Source: Erysipelotrichaceae bacterium (GTDB lineage Bacteria > Bacillota_I > Bacilli_A > Erysipelotrichales > Coprobacillaceae). From it: a DNA stretch of 9,839 nt. Below are positions 1 through 7,450 of this stretch, in pieces; position 1 is the stretch's first letter; every line of letters starts with the position of its first letter. The position numbers and the translations under genes are program-made. The DNA is taken from NCBI GenBank assembly GCA_021200395.1, contig JAJQGQ010000145.1, positions 1 to 9,839 on the forward strand, in the 5' to 3' direction. The notes under the pieces are model-generated. The model was not told where the DNA came from. It did no database searches and saw only the letters and a program-made list of their open reading frames with translations.

Positions 1-2283
1 CCATTTATGTTAGGGGATAATTATATTGATGAAACATATTTACGTCAATTCTTTACAATTATTATTAATCAATATAACTTAGAAACAAAAGATTATGATC
101 AATCAATGGATGAATACTTTAATGAAAGATTGCATAAAGAACCTGTTGGTCGTGTTTTCTTTCATTTAGTTGAAAATACAAACGGAAAACTTCCGTTTGC
201 ATTTCTGGCAACCTATTCACAAATTGTTGATAATCATAAAATAAAACAAATACCATTAATAAAAGCTTTAGATCAATATCGTAACGATAATGAAACCTTG
301 GTAAAATTATTATCAACAGTAGACAAAGCCTCTAAACAAAGTACTTTTATTAATGATTTAATTCAAAGTGGTGAACTTATGCATCCTTTAGCTTTTAATG
401 CTAAAGAAGCTTATACTTTTCTTAGTGAAATACCTATTTATGAAAATTGTGGTATTGTATGCCGTGTTCCACGCTGGTTTAAACAAAAAAGTAGTTCTTT
501 AAGTGTTAATGTTACTATTGGTGAAAAAGCAAAATCATTAGTAGGTATGGATTCTCTTATCAGTTTTGATGTTCATATAACAATTGATGGTGAAATCTTA
601 ACACAAGCAGAATTGGTACAAATTATCAAAGAAAATGATGGCTTGGTAATGATAAAAGGAAAATGGGTAGAAATTAATCATGAAGAATTGCAAAATATTT
701 TAGATAAATATCAACAAATACAAGATGATTTATCTAATGGATTAACTCTTAGAGAAGCTTTAAATATGCAATTAGAAGAGGAATATAATGATAATAGTTA
801 TGTTTCTTTTACCAATGGTCAATGGTTGCAAGATACTTTCAAAGAATTATATAAACCTACTATTAACCCGCATGTCAATGTTCATGTTAATGCTACACTA
901 AGAGAATATCAAAAAACTGGGGTTTCATGGTTAAGTTATATGCAACAATTAGGATTTGGTGCTTGTTTAGCAGATGATATGGGGTTGGGTAAAACCCTAC
1001 AAGTATTAGCTTTATTGTCAGAGGAGGATAATAAAGATAAAAAAGCATTGTTGATTGTTCCTACAAGTTTACTTAATAACTGGGAAAATGAAATTAAAAA
1101 GTTTACACCTCAGATATCTTATAAAATATTACATCCATCCCAAAAGAAAAAAGATGTTGATATTGAAGGTTATCAATTAATAATAACAACTTATAGTATG
1201 GTATCTAAATATGATGTGTTAAATCAAAATAAATGGGATATAGAAATATTAGATGAAGCACAAAATATTAAAAATCCACGAACAAAACAAACAAAAGCAG
1301 TTAAAGCTATCGATAGTTCATTTAAATTAGCATTAACAGGTACACCAATAGAAAATAATTTAATGGATTTATGGTCATTGTTTGATTATTTAAATAGTGG
1401 CTTATTAGGTAGTGAAAAAGAATTTAAGACATTTGTAAAGAATATGGATAATAGTAATGGTTATCAAAAACTTAGAAATATGACTCAACCATTTATTTTA
1501 AGAAGATTAAAAACTGATAAATCTATTATTAGTGATTTGCCAGATAAGATAGAAATGAAAACTTACACAAAATTATCTAAAAAGCAATTAGCTTTATATC
1601 AAGATTTAGTTAATGATCTTACAGCCAAACTTATGGATAGTGAGGGAATTGAGAGAAAGGGTCTGGTATTAGCTTCCTTATTAAAATTTAAACAGATATG
1701 TAATCATCCTGATGAATATTTAGGTCAAAGTGTTTATGATGAAAAAGAAAGTGGTAAGTTCTTAAGATTAAAAGAAATTTGTGAAGAAATTTATCAAAAA
1801 CATGAACGTGTTTTAATCTTTACCCAGTTCAAAGAGATGGTTGAACCATTATCTGATTATTTAGAAACAATATTTCATACTAAAGGTGTGACTTTAGATG
1901 GTTCTACTACAATTAAGAAAAGACAAGAAGCAGTTGATCAATTCCAAGGTGATCAATATGTTCCATATATGGTTTTATCTATTAAAGCAGGTGGTGTTGG
2001 CTTGAATCTGACTAAGGCTTCGCATGTTATTCATTTTGATAGATGGTGGAATCCCGCAGTAGAGAATCAAGCAACTGATAGAGCTTTTAGAATTGGCCAA
2101 ACTAAGAATGTTGTAGTTCATAAGTTTATTACTGAAGGAACTGTTGAAGAAAAAATTGATGCTTTAATTGAAAGCAAGATACATTTAAGCGATGATATCA
2201 TTGCGAATAAAAATGAAACATGGATTACTGAGATGAGTAATGAAGAGTTATTAGATTTATTTGATTTGAAAGGAGGATTTTAA
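1..2283 (+). CDS. SNF2-family helicase-like ATPase, YwqA type (5' partial)
   Basis: ATP-dependent DNA translocase of the bacterial SNF2 group, presumably remodelling protein-DNA complexes in the cytoplasm. The frame is open to the left edge and only six bases precede the first ATG (7), so the true start is probably outside; relatives are commonly 900 residues or more. Counting from that ATG (758 aa): the SNF2-associated region seen in YwqA-like proteins at about 125-245, with a GIVCRVPRW-type stretch and a conserved KGKWVEI segment; Walker A DDMGLGKT 323-330; Walker B DEAQ 416-419; motif III TGTP 444-447; then the C-terminal helicase lobe with KAGGVGLNL 660-668, DRWWNP 678-683 and the arginine-finger motif DRAFRIGQ 691-698. 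All ATPase motifs are intact. The stop overlaps the SWIM gene start by one base (TAATG), implying coupled translation. The family call is firm; the cellular role is not known. Confidence 0.95.
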   Translation, partial: PFMLGDNYIDETYLRQFFTIIINQYNLETKDYDQSMDEYFNERLHKEPVGRVFFHLVENTNGKLPFAFLATYSQIVDNHKIKQIPLIKALDQYRNDNETLVKLLSTVDKASKQSTFINDLIQSGELMHPLAFNAKEAYTFLSEIPIYENCGIVCRVPRWFKQKSSSLSVNVTIGEKAKSLVGMDSLISFDVHITIDGEILTQAELVQIIKENDGLVMIKGKWVEINHEELQNILDKYQQIQDDLSNGLTLREALNMQLEEEYNDNSYVSFTNGQWLQDTFKELYKPTINPHVNVHVNATLREYQKTGVSWLSYMQQLGFGACLADDMGLGKTLQVLALLSEEDNKDKKALLIVPTSLLNNWENEIKKFTPQISYKILHPSQKKKDVDIEGYQLIITTYSMVSKYDVLNQNKWDIEILDEAQNIKNPRTKQTKAVKAIDSSFKLALTGTPIENNLMDLWSLFDYLNSGLLGSEKEFKTFVKNMDNSNGYQKLRNMTQPFILRRLKTDKSIISDLPDKIEMKTYTKLSKKQLALYQDLVNDLTAKLMDSEGIERKGLVLASLLKFKQICNHPDEYLGQSVYDEKESGKFLRLKEICEEIYQKHERVLIFTQFKEMVEPLSDYLETIFHTKGVTLDGSTTIKKRQEAVDQFQGDQYVPYMVLSIKAGGVGLNLTKASHVIHFDRWWNPAVENQATDRAFRIGQTKNVVVHKFITEGTVEEKIDALIESKIHLSDDIIANKNETWITEMSNEELLDLFDLKGGF

Positions 2284-2999
2284 TGGGTTATTATAATTAT
2301 TATCCGACTTATGTAACAGTTGATGAATTAAGAGAAAAAAATCGCAAGAAAAAGAAAACATATCTAAAAAAGCATCAAGATGCTCGCCCAATCATCCAAG
2401 AAGGAACTTTAGGAAAAACATGGTGGGGAAAATCATGGAATAAGAATCTAGAAAGATATGCTGACTATGATAATAGATTAGGTAGAGGCAAAAAATATGT
2501 TAAGGCTGAAGCTATTTTCGATTTTCATATTGTTGAAGGACATATTTATGGTGTTGTATCTGGAAGTGGCAGAAAACTTTATAATGTAGATATACGTATT
2601 GATCCATTAAAAAATGAAGATTGGCTCAATATGCAAAAAGCTGCTGGACAACAAATTGATTCATTAGAAGAATTAGTTTCAGGAAAATTTCCAAAGAATT
2701 TAAAAGATATATTTTTCCAAGAGAATACTGGTTTATTTCCTACCCCAAAACAAATCCACTTCAATTGTGATTGCCCTGATTGGGCGATACTATGTAAACA
2801 TGCTGCTGCGGTGTTATATGCCACAAGTATAGCCTTAGATGATAATCCTAAGTTATTCTTTGATTTAAGAGGTATTCAAATGGATGATTTGATTAGTAAA
2901 GCTTTAGGCGAAAATGTTAATCAATTAATTGAAAAATCACAGCAAAAATCAAATCGTATATTAGAAAATGAAGATTTAGAAGCTTTATTTCATATATAA
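2283..2999 (+). CDS. SWIM zinc-finger protein, YwqB type
   Basis: A 238-residue cytoplasmic protein with one SWIM zinc finger, a fold associated with DNA or protein binding. The motif is C162-D-C164 followed by C171-K-H173 (CxCx6CxH), with all four zinc ligands present. The N-terminal half carries the conserved tryptophan-rich segment (TWWGKSWNKNLERY, about 45-58) and a RLGRGKKYV stretch that precede the finger in this family. The start is set by AAAGGAGG at 2269-2276, six bases upstream, and lies on the last base of the SNF2 stop codon. A gene order of SNF2 ATPase then SWIM protein is also found in Bacillus (ywqA-ywqB), so the two products probably act together, the SWIM protein perhaps as a targeting or regulatory subunit. 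That partnership is inference. The gene ends at the shared hairpin with the convergent HAD gene. Confidence 0.93.
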   Translation: MGYYNYYPTYVTVDELREKNRKKKKTYLKKHQDARPIIQEGTLGKTWWGKSWNKNLERYADYDNRLGRGKKYVKAEAIFDFHIVEGHIYGVVSGSGRKLYNVDIRIDPLKNEDWLNMQKAAGQQIDSLEELVSGKFPKNLKDIFFQENTGLFPTPKQIHFNCDCPDWAILCKHAAAVLYATSIALDDNPKLFFDLRGIQMDDLISKALGENVNQLIEKSQQKSNRILENEDLEALFHI

Positions 3000-3027
3000 A
3001 AGGAATTCAATTATTTGAATTCCTTTT
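2998..3027. terminator. Bidirectional hairpin terminator between convergent genes
   Basis: A perfect 13-bp stem (2998-3010 with 3015-3027) closes a 4-base loop. The outer four pairs are A:T, so the transcript ends the stem in a short U run on either strand. It begins inside the SWIM gene's stop codon (2997-2999) and contains the last codons and stop of the - strand HAD gene, so it can serve both. The U run is only four bases and lies within the stem, so efficiency cannot be judged by eye. Confidence 0.75.
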
Positions 3028-3816
3028 CAGCCATTTGGCAACACCATCATCATTATTTGATGGAATAATACCAGTAGCAATAGTTTTTAGTTCTTTATCT
3101 GCATTAGATACAGCATAACATTCATCAGCTAATTGAAACATTTCTATATCATTCTTACCATCTCCAAAAGCTATCACATAATCACAATGAAGATATTCTT
3201 TCAATTGTTGAATAGCATGTGCTTTAGATGTGTTTTGTGGTGTGATTTCTAACCACATAGATGAAGAATAAAAATCTTTTGAATATATACAATGATACTG
3301 ATGTTGATATTTGTGATATATTGGTTCTAATTTTAAAGTATCATCAATACATGTAATATAAAAGATATCACCTTGATATAATTGTTTAATATCGTTAATA
3401 GGATGATGCCGTGGATCATCTTTTCTAGTATTAATAAAATCTAATGTCTCAGAATTGATTTTATCTTTCATATAAGAAAACTTTTCAATACCATTGATAT
3501 AACTATAAACAATAGGCATAATATCATGGCTGATTAAATCATCCAATAACCTATCAATAGTTTCAAACTTATGTGACATCAAAATATCTCCTGATATGTT
3601 ATGTCTAATTGAAACACCATTATAAACAATAAGAGGTATATTAACATGAAGTCCATGAGTTACTTTTATAGCTGTATTATATGATCTTGCGGTAGCATAA
3701 GAAAATAACATTCCCTTATTAACCAGATCATTAATAACATTACATGTATAATCCGATAACGTTTCATCACTATGAAGTAATGTACCATCTAAATCAGAGA
3801 CATAAAGGATCTTCAT
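3007..3816 (-). CDS. Cof-type HAD-superfamily hydrolase
   Basis: A 269-residue cytoplasmic Mg2+-dependent phosphatase of the Cof (type IIB cap) HAD subfamily, which usually dephosphorylates small phosphometabolites such as sugar phosphates or cofactor precursors. All four motifs are visible: nucleophile D8 and acid D10 in SDLDGT (7-12), T42 in the YATAR motif, K198 in motif III, and GDGKND (218-223) with the metal-binding aspartates. Residues of roughly 80-190 form the cap that sets substrate choice, so the substrate cannot be named. The ATG is preceded by GGAG (3824-3827) at seven bases. The first 23 bases overlap the end of the redoxin gene in another frame, implying co-transcription and probably coupled translation. 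It is the last gene of the sortase operon; its stop codon lies in the terminator stem. Confidence 0.93.
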   Translation of the reverse strand: MKILYVSDLDGTLLHSDETLSDYTCNVINDLVNKGMLFSYATARSYNTAIKVTHGLHVNIPLIVYNGVSIRHNISGDILMSHKFETIDRLLDDLISHDIMPIVYSYINGIEKFSYMKDKINSETLDFINTRKDDPRHHPINDIKQLYQGDIFYITCIDDTLKLEPIYHKYQHQYHCIYSKDFYSSSMWLEITPQNTSKAHAIQQLKEYLHCDYVIAFGDGKNDIEMFQLADECYAVSNADKELKTIATGIIPSNNDDGVAKWLKRNSNN

Positions 3817-4099
3817 TATTCATCTCCATAGCTACTTCTAATACTTCTTTAACATGTTCCTTACATTCTTGATACGTTTCAAAAAGATGTGCTTCATATA
3901 TTTTCTTATCATCAACAAACATACTTGGCGTAGCATAGTAATCATAATCATCTATAATATCTGGGTTTTCGTTTTCTTCAATCCATTCCACTTCAATATT
4001 TTGATATTGAGAATTTTCATTCATGAGATCATCCAAGGCTTTTTTAGCTTGCACACAATATGGACAATTTTTTTGATAAAAACATAACACTTTCCTCAT
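3794..4099 (-). CDS. Glutaredoxin/thioredoxin-fold protein with CPYC active site
   Basis: A 101-residue redoxin with no signal peptide, so probably a cytoplasmic dithiol-disulfide exchanger. The active site C12-P-Y-C15 is the classical glutaredoxin sequence, placed straight after the first beta strand (VLCFYQKN). The cis-proline loop is ATPSMFVDD with P58. Start choice: the frame continues upstream to a TTG at 4141, but that would overlap the PBP gene by 26 bases and lacks a good ribosome site, whereas the ATG at 4099 has AAGGAG (4106-4111) six bases upstream and leaves 16 bases after the PBP stop. The last 23 bases overlap the HAD start. The C-terminal third is acidic and helical. Its reductant and substrate are unknown; its place behind a sortase and a PBP may reflect only operon packing. 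Confidence 0.88.
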   Translation of the reverse strand: MRKVLCFYQKNCPYCVQAKKALDDLMNENSQYQNIEVEWIEENENPDIIDDYDYYATPSMFVDDKKIYEAHLFETYQECKEHVKEVLEVAMEMNNEDPLCL

Positions 4100-4115
4100 T
4101 TTAATCTCCTTCTCC

Positions 4116-6554
4116 CTATTGGTAATCATCACTAATAACAATTGTTTGCGTTATTTGATTAGAAGTTGTTTCTCCACTTTCATCACAATAATAACCTGCA
4201 ATTGTATATGTACCTGCTGATAAACTATAATTTAAAATACCAGTATTGGTTGATAATTTTTCAGTATAAATAGTTTTACCAGAAGATTCTATTATATCAA
4301 CTGTATAATAAATCTGGCTATAATATGGTAAATTAAATGTATAACCAGCAATATTATAGGTTGTTGATCCTGTTGATTCAGATGCACTTGCAAAAGTTAC
4401 TTGAATCTGATTATTATTGACAATTTCCGCACTAAAGCTCGTTAAATCTGGCAAAGAATAAGTTGTAGATGTTGTTGATTCAGTTGGAACATTATCTTGC
4501 TTAAAATATCCTGTTACTATTTGACTACTTGAAGTAAATAATGATGGTGAAACATATGGATAAATTCCAGCTATGCATTGAGTTTCTACCACACCATCTG
4601 GTTGTTCAGAATAACTTCCTTTTACTCCATCTTGATGGAGATATTTTGCGATTAAAGCTGATATTTGGGCAGCAGGTGATCCTGAAGGATAATAGCCCAT
4701 CTTTTGTGCTTCATAATTATAACCGACCCAAACACTCCATGAATAATCAGGAGAGTAAGCAGCCATCCATAAGTCTTTGTTTTTACCAACTAGGCTTTCA
4801 TTAGGAGCATCCTCATCATGATTAGATGTTCCAGTTTTAGCACCTATTTGATAACCTAAATCCAAATAAGCATAATTGCCTGTTCCATCGTTAACATAAT
4901 CTACCATAATAGAACGAATCATAAAAGCAGATTCTTCACTGATTGCTTGCGTACTATTTTCTTGAGCTTGTTCATCAATATAAATTACTTCACCAGTATC
5001 CAATAATTCTATCTTTTCCACAGTATGAGGTTCAATATAGGTACCCCCATTGGCAATAGCTGCATATGCAGCAGCTTCTTCTTCAGGAGACACACCTGTC
5101 TTCCACGATCCAATCGCATAACCCAAATTAAACTCTTCACCATACATATCAAAGCCAAAACCTTCTATATAGCTCACTATTTCACTTGTACCCACTTCAT
5201 TGACTACTTCATTCAATGTTTGAATAGCTGCTAAATTCCATGAATTCACTAAAGCTTCTTTAATCGAAACATCACCATGGACTTGACCATCCCAGTTTTC
5301 TGGTGTCCATCCATTTGAACTATAGGCTGTATCATGAACATAATGAGCAGTTGAATAGTCTAAATATTCAAAAGCAGAGGCATAAGCAATAATTGGTTTT
5401 AAAGAAGATCCTGGCTGATTACGTTGTCCATAACTATAACCAACTTCAGTTGCCATTAATTCCTTACTAGCAGCATAAGCATAACTTGTCCCCATTGAAA
5501 CATAATTTCTAGCAGCCAAAACACCAACAATTCTTCCTGTTGTGGTTTCCTGAACACTTGCGCCTGTTTGCATATATTCATCAGAATAATCAAATTCGTC
5601 TCCATTAGCAATATCATTCAAATATGATTGAAGTCCAGTATCAATATATGTCGTAATAATCATAGCAGTAGAATTAGGATCATAGCCTGTTGTTTCATAA
5701 ACTTCTCTTGTCACTTTATCAGCATAAGCCTGATATTCATTATTAGCAGTCAAAGAATTATAATTCAAAGTATTTTCTACAGGTATAGACTTAGCATCAT
5801 CACATTCTTCTTGTGAAATATATCCATGTCTAACCATCAAATCTAACACAGTATCACGTCTTTTTTGAGCTGCTTCTAAGTTTCTATAAGGATCATATTT
5901 ATTAGGATTATTAATGGCACCAGCAAGCAGTGCGGCTTCAGGCAATGTCAAATTTTGTACAGACTTACCAAAATAATATTGACTAGCTGCATAAATCCCT
6001 ATTGCCTGATTTCCATAGCCGAAATAAACATTATTTAGATAATCTGTCAATATTTCTTCTTTTGAAGTATTAGCAGTTGCTTCAATAGAAAGAATAACTT
6101 CACCTATTTTTCTACTAAGTGTTTGTTGTTCTTCAGGATAGTAGGCTTTTTTTATCACTTGTTGTGTAATAGTAGAGCCACCAGCCGCAATACTTCCAGA
6201 AGTAAAGTTTGTCATCATCGCTTTTATAATTCTTGGCACATCAAAACCATTATGTTCATAAAACCTTGAATCTTCTGCAGATATGACTGCATCAATCATA
6301 ATTTCAGGTATATCACTATATTCAACATTCTTTTTAACCCCATTACTTCCATAATAGTAATATTCATTTCCATTTTGATCTACTTGCAATGATGTATCCT
6401 GAGAAGTTAATCTATCTGCTGAAAAGCTTTCAACATCCAAAAGAAATTGATAGCTTAAAGACATACCTATATAAGTTATCAAGATGAAGAAAACCATTAC
6501 CACAAGCTTAAAACTATGCCATATTCCTTTTTTTAATCTATACTTTTTTGCCAA
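4116..6554 (-). CDS. Bifunctional class A penicillin-binding protein (PBP1A type)
   Basis: An 812-residue membrane-anchored peptidoglycan synthase that polymerises lipid II and crosslinks stem peptides outside the cell. A basic cytoplasmic tail precedes one membrane segment (about 15-36). The GT51 glycosyltransferase domain has E94 in EDSRFYEHNG, GGSTITQQ (125-132), RKIGE (148-152, second catalytic Glu), KEEILTDYLN (165-174) and EAALLAG (206-212). The transpeptidase domain has SSLK (S383 nucleophile, K386), SWN (438-440) and KTGTS (573-577). After a Ser/Thr-rich linker (about 690-700) comes a beta-rich Ig/Fn3-like tail to the C-terminus. The start codon is TTG, supported by AGGAGG (6562-6567) seven bases upstream. 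It lies 16 bases after the sortase stop and is co-transcribed. All catalytic motifs are intact. The family is certain; which class A PBP it equals elsewhere is not. Confidence 0.97.
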   Translation of the reverse strand: MAKKYRLKKGIWHSFKLVVMVFFILITYIGMSLSYQFLLDVESFSADRLTSQDTSLQVDQNGNEYYYYGSNGVKKNVEYSDIPEIMIDAVISAEDSRFYEHNGFDVPRIIKAMMTNFTSGSIAAGGSTITQQVIKKAYYPEEQQTLSRKIGEVILSIEATANTSKEEILTDYLNNVYFGYGNQAIGIYAASQYYFGKSVQNLTLPEAALLAGAINNPNKYDPYRNLEAAQKRRDTVLDLMVRHGYISQEECDDAKSIPVENTLNYNSLTANNEYQAYADKVTREVYETTGYDPNSTAMIITTYIDTGLQSYLNDIANGDEFDYSDEYMQTGASVQETTTGRIVGVLAARNYVSMGTSYAYAASKELMATEVGYSYGQRNQPGSSLKPIIAYASAFEYLDYSTAHYVHDTAYSSNGWTPENWDGQVHGDVSIKEALVNSWNLAAIQTLNEVVNEVGTSEIVSYIEGFGFDMYGEEFNLGYAIGSWKTGVSPEEEAAAYAAIANGGTYIEPHTVEKIELLDTGEVIYIDEQAQENSTQAISEESAFMIRSIMVDYVNDGTGNYAYLDLGYQIGAKTGTSNHDEDAPNESLVGKNKDLWMAAYSPDYSWSVWVGYNYEAQKMGYYPSGSPAAQISALIAKYLHQDGVKGSYSEQPDGVVETQCIAGIYPYVSPSLFTSSSQIVTGYFKQDNVPTESTTSTTYSLPDLTSFSAEIVNNNQIQVTFASASESTGSTTYNIAGYTFNLPYYSQIYYTVDIIESSGKTIYTEKLSTNTGILNYSLSAGTYTIAGYYCDESGETTSNQITQTIVISDDYQ

Positions 6555-6561
6555 TGAGATT

Positions 6562-6567
6562 CCTCCT
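6562..6567 (-). promoter_or_regulatory. Ribosome binding site deciding the PBP TTG start
   Basis: AGGAGG on the - strand ends seven bases before TTG (6554-6552). No in-frame ATG lies nearby: the next residues read A-K-K-Y-R-L-K-K, a typical start of a cytoplasmic tail. This makes the rare TTG the start. Confidence 0.85.
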
Positions 6568-6570
6568 CAT

Positions 6571-7329
6571 CTATCTTTCATATACCTCTGTTAAATATGC
6601 AAAAACAATATTTCTTTTTGTATTCGTTTGACTCCAGCAAGTACTTAACATAATTAATGGTTTTTGCTCAGATGTATCAATTTTTGAAGTCATTTGTGCA
6701 TTACTCTGTGCAGCTTCTACATAAGCTACATAATCATTAATGACTGTTGTATAACATTCATCATCAGGATCAACAACTTTGGCTGAAAATATTTCATAAA
6801 TATTGATATTGCCATCTAAATTATAAATATAAACTATTTGATGCTCATAATAATATTCTTCATCCTCATAATATCTGATATCATGAAATCTCGACCCATT
6901 TCTCATATTATGACCATAAATAATAGTCATATCATCACTATAATCATCACTATTTGTTTCTTCTACAAAAATACATCCAGCTGTTAAAGATTCATGATCA
7001 ATACTAGTACGTATATATGTATCATTATTTTCACCTTTTAATATAGGTTCATCAATATTACTATCAGGTATATATATCCATCCAATAACATCTTCATTTC
7101 TTTCTAACAAGGCATCAAAATCAATTGTACGTGATAAAGCCATAGCAGCTAAATCATCTTCTTCATCACTTTCTTGAACATATGTATCAATAAGTTCTGT
7201 GGTTTGATCTTCAATGTCTTTGTAATTTAAATAAATAGATATCAATTGATATGCACTATAACAAAATACACAAACACATATCACTAACAGAATTCTTCTT
7301 ATCCATTCTCCTATACCTGCTTTTTTCAT
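6571..7329 (-). CDS. Class B sortase
   Basis: A 252-residue membrane-anchored cysteine transpeptidase that cleaves a C-terminal sorting signal and links the protein to peptidoglycan. A short basic N-terminus leads into one membrane segment (about 11-32), giving an N-in, catalytic-domain-out topology. The triad is H140 in IIYGHN, C231 in MLSTCW and R239 in TKRNIVF. The segment VIGWIYIPDSNIDEPIL (about 81-97) and the long helix region between His and Cys point to class B. The frame extends five codons upstream to a TTG (7344), but AGGAGGG (7335-7341) lies inside that extension and sits five bases from the ATG at 7329, so the ATG is the start. It is the first gene of a four-gene operon. No sorting signal followed by a hydrophobic tail is seen in any protein here, so the substrates are elsewhere. 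Confidence 0.95.
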   Translation of the reverse strand: MKKAGIGEWIRRILLVICVCVFCYSAYQLISIYLNYKDIEDQTTELIDTYVQESDEEDDLAAMALSRTIDFDALLERNEDVIGWIYIPDSNIDEPILKGENNDTYIRTSIDHESLTAGCIFVEETNSDDYSDDMTIIYGHNMRNGSRFHDIRYYEDEEYYYEHQIVYIYNLDGNINIYEIFSAKVVDPDDECYTTVINDYVAYVEAAQSNAQMTSKIDTSEQKPLIMLSTCWSQTNTKRNIVFAYLTEVYER

Positions 7330-7408
7330 ATGAACCCTCCTCAAATCTATTTTACTAAATTTGTTTTTAATAGTATACAGTATTTTTATGTGATTTTTAT
7401 TTTATACT

Positions 7409-7417
7409 ATTATAGCA
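7409..7417 (-). promoter_or_regulatory. Extended -10 promoter for the sortase-PBP-redoxin-HAD operon
   Basis: Reading the - strand, TGCTATAAT is a perfect extended -10 (TGnTATAAT). With a 17-base spacer the -35 would be 7437-7432 (GTGATG), which matches poorly, as is common when the TGn extension is present. The predicted transcript start near 7402 leaves a leader of about 70 bases. The missing -35 falls inside the 13-bp inverted repeat. Confidence 0.65.
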
Positions 7418-7420
7418 TAA

Positions 7421-7450
7421 AGATGAGTTATCATCACTGATAACTCATCT
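7421..7450 (-). terminator. Perfect 13-bp inverted repeat after the DUF3267-like gene (terminator or operator)
   Basis: 7421-7433 pairs perfectly with 7438-7450 around a 4-base loop. It starts at the last base of the stop codon of the upstream gene, the usual place for an intrinsic terminator. However, the - strand sequence after it is TTATGCTATAAT, a weak U tract, and it covers the expected -35 region of the next operon. It could therefore also be a protein-binding palindrome. I favour a terminator, without certainty. Confidence 0.6.

Noticed and set aside
2579..2824. 81-codon - strand ORF inside the SWIM gene
   Set aside because: Antisense to the zinc-finger region, whose motif is intact on the + strand.
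1..2999. SNF2 plus SWIM pair as a phage-defence island
   Set aside because: SNF2 helicases occur in defence systems, but here there is no nuclease, methylase or phospholipase-D partner and the neighbours are housekeeping-type; the pair matches a widespread conserved gene pair.
4100..4141. Fourteen-codon upstream extension of the redoxin (TTG start)
   Set aside because: It would overlap the PBP gene, and AAGGAG sits six bases before the internal ATG, which also fits the normal redoxin N-terminus.
4541..5816. Several + strand ORFs of 60-90 codons inside the PBP gene
   Set aside because: They are antisense to intact catalytic domains of the PBP and have no family-like sequence.
7330..7344. Five-codon upstream extension of the sortase (TTG start)
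   Set aside because: The sortase ribosome site AGGAGGG lies inside it, placed correctly for the ATG at 7329.
7365..7385. Second possible -10 (TATACT) before the sortase
   Set aside because: No acceptable -35 at the right spacing; the extended TGCTATAAT farther upstream is much the better match.
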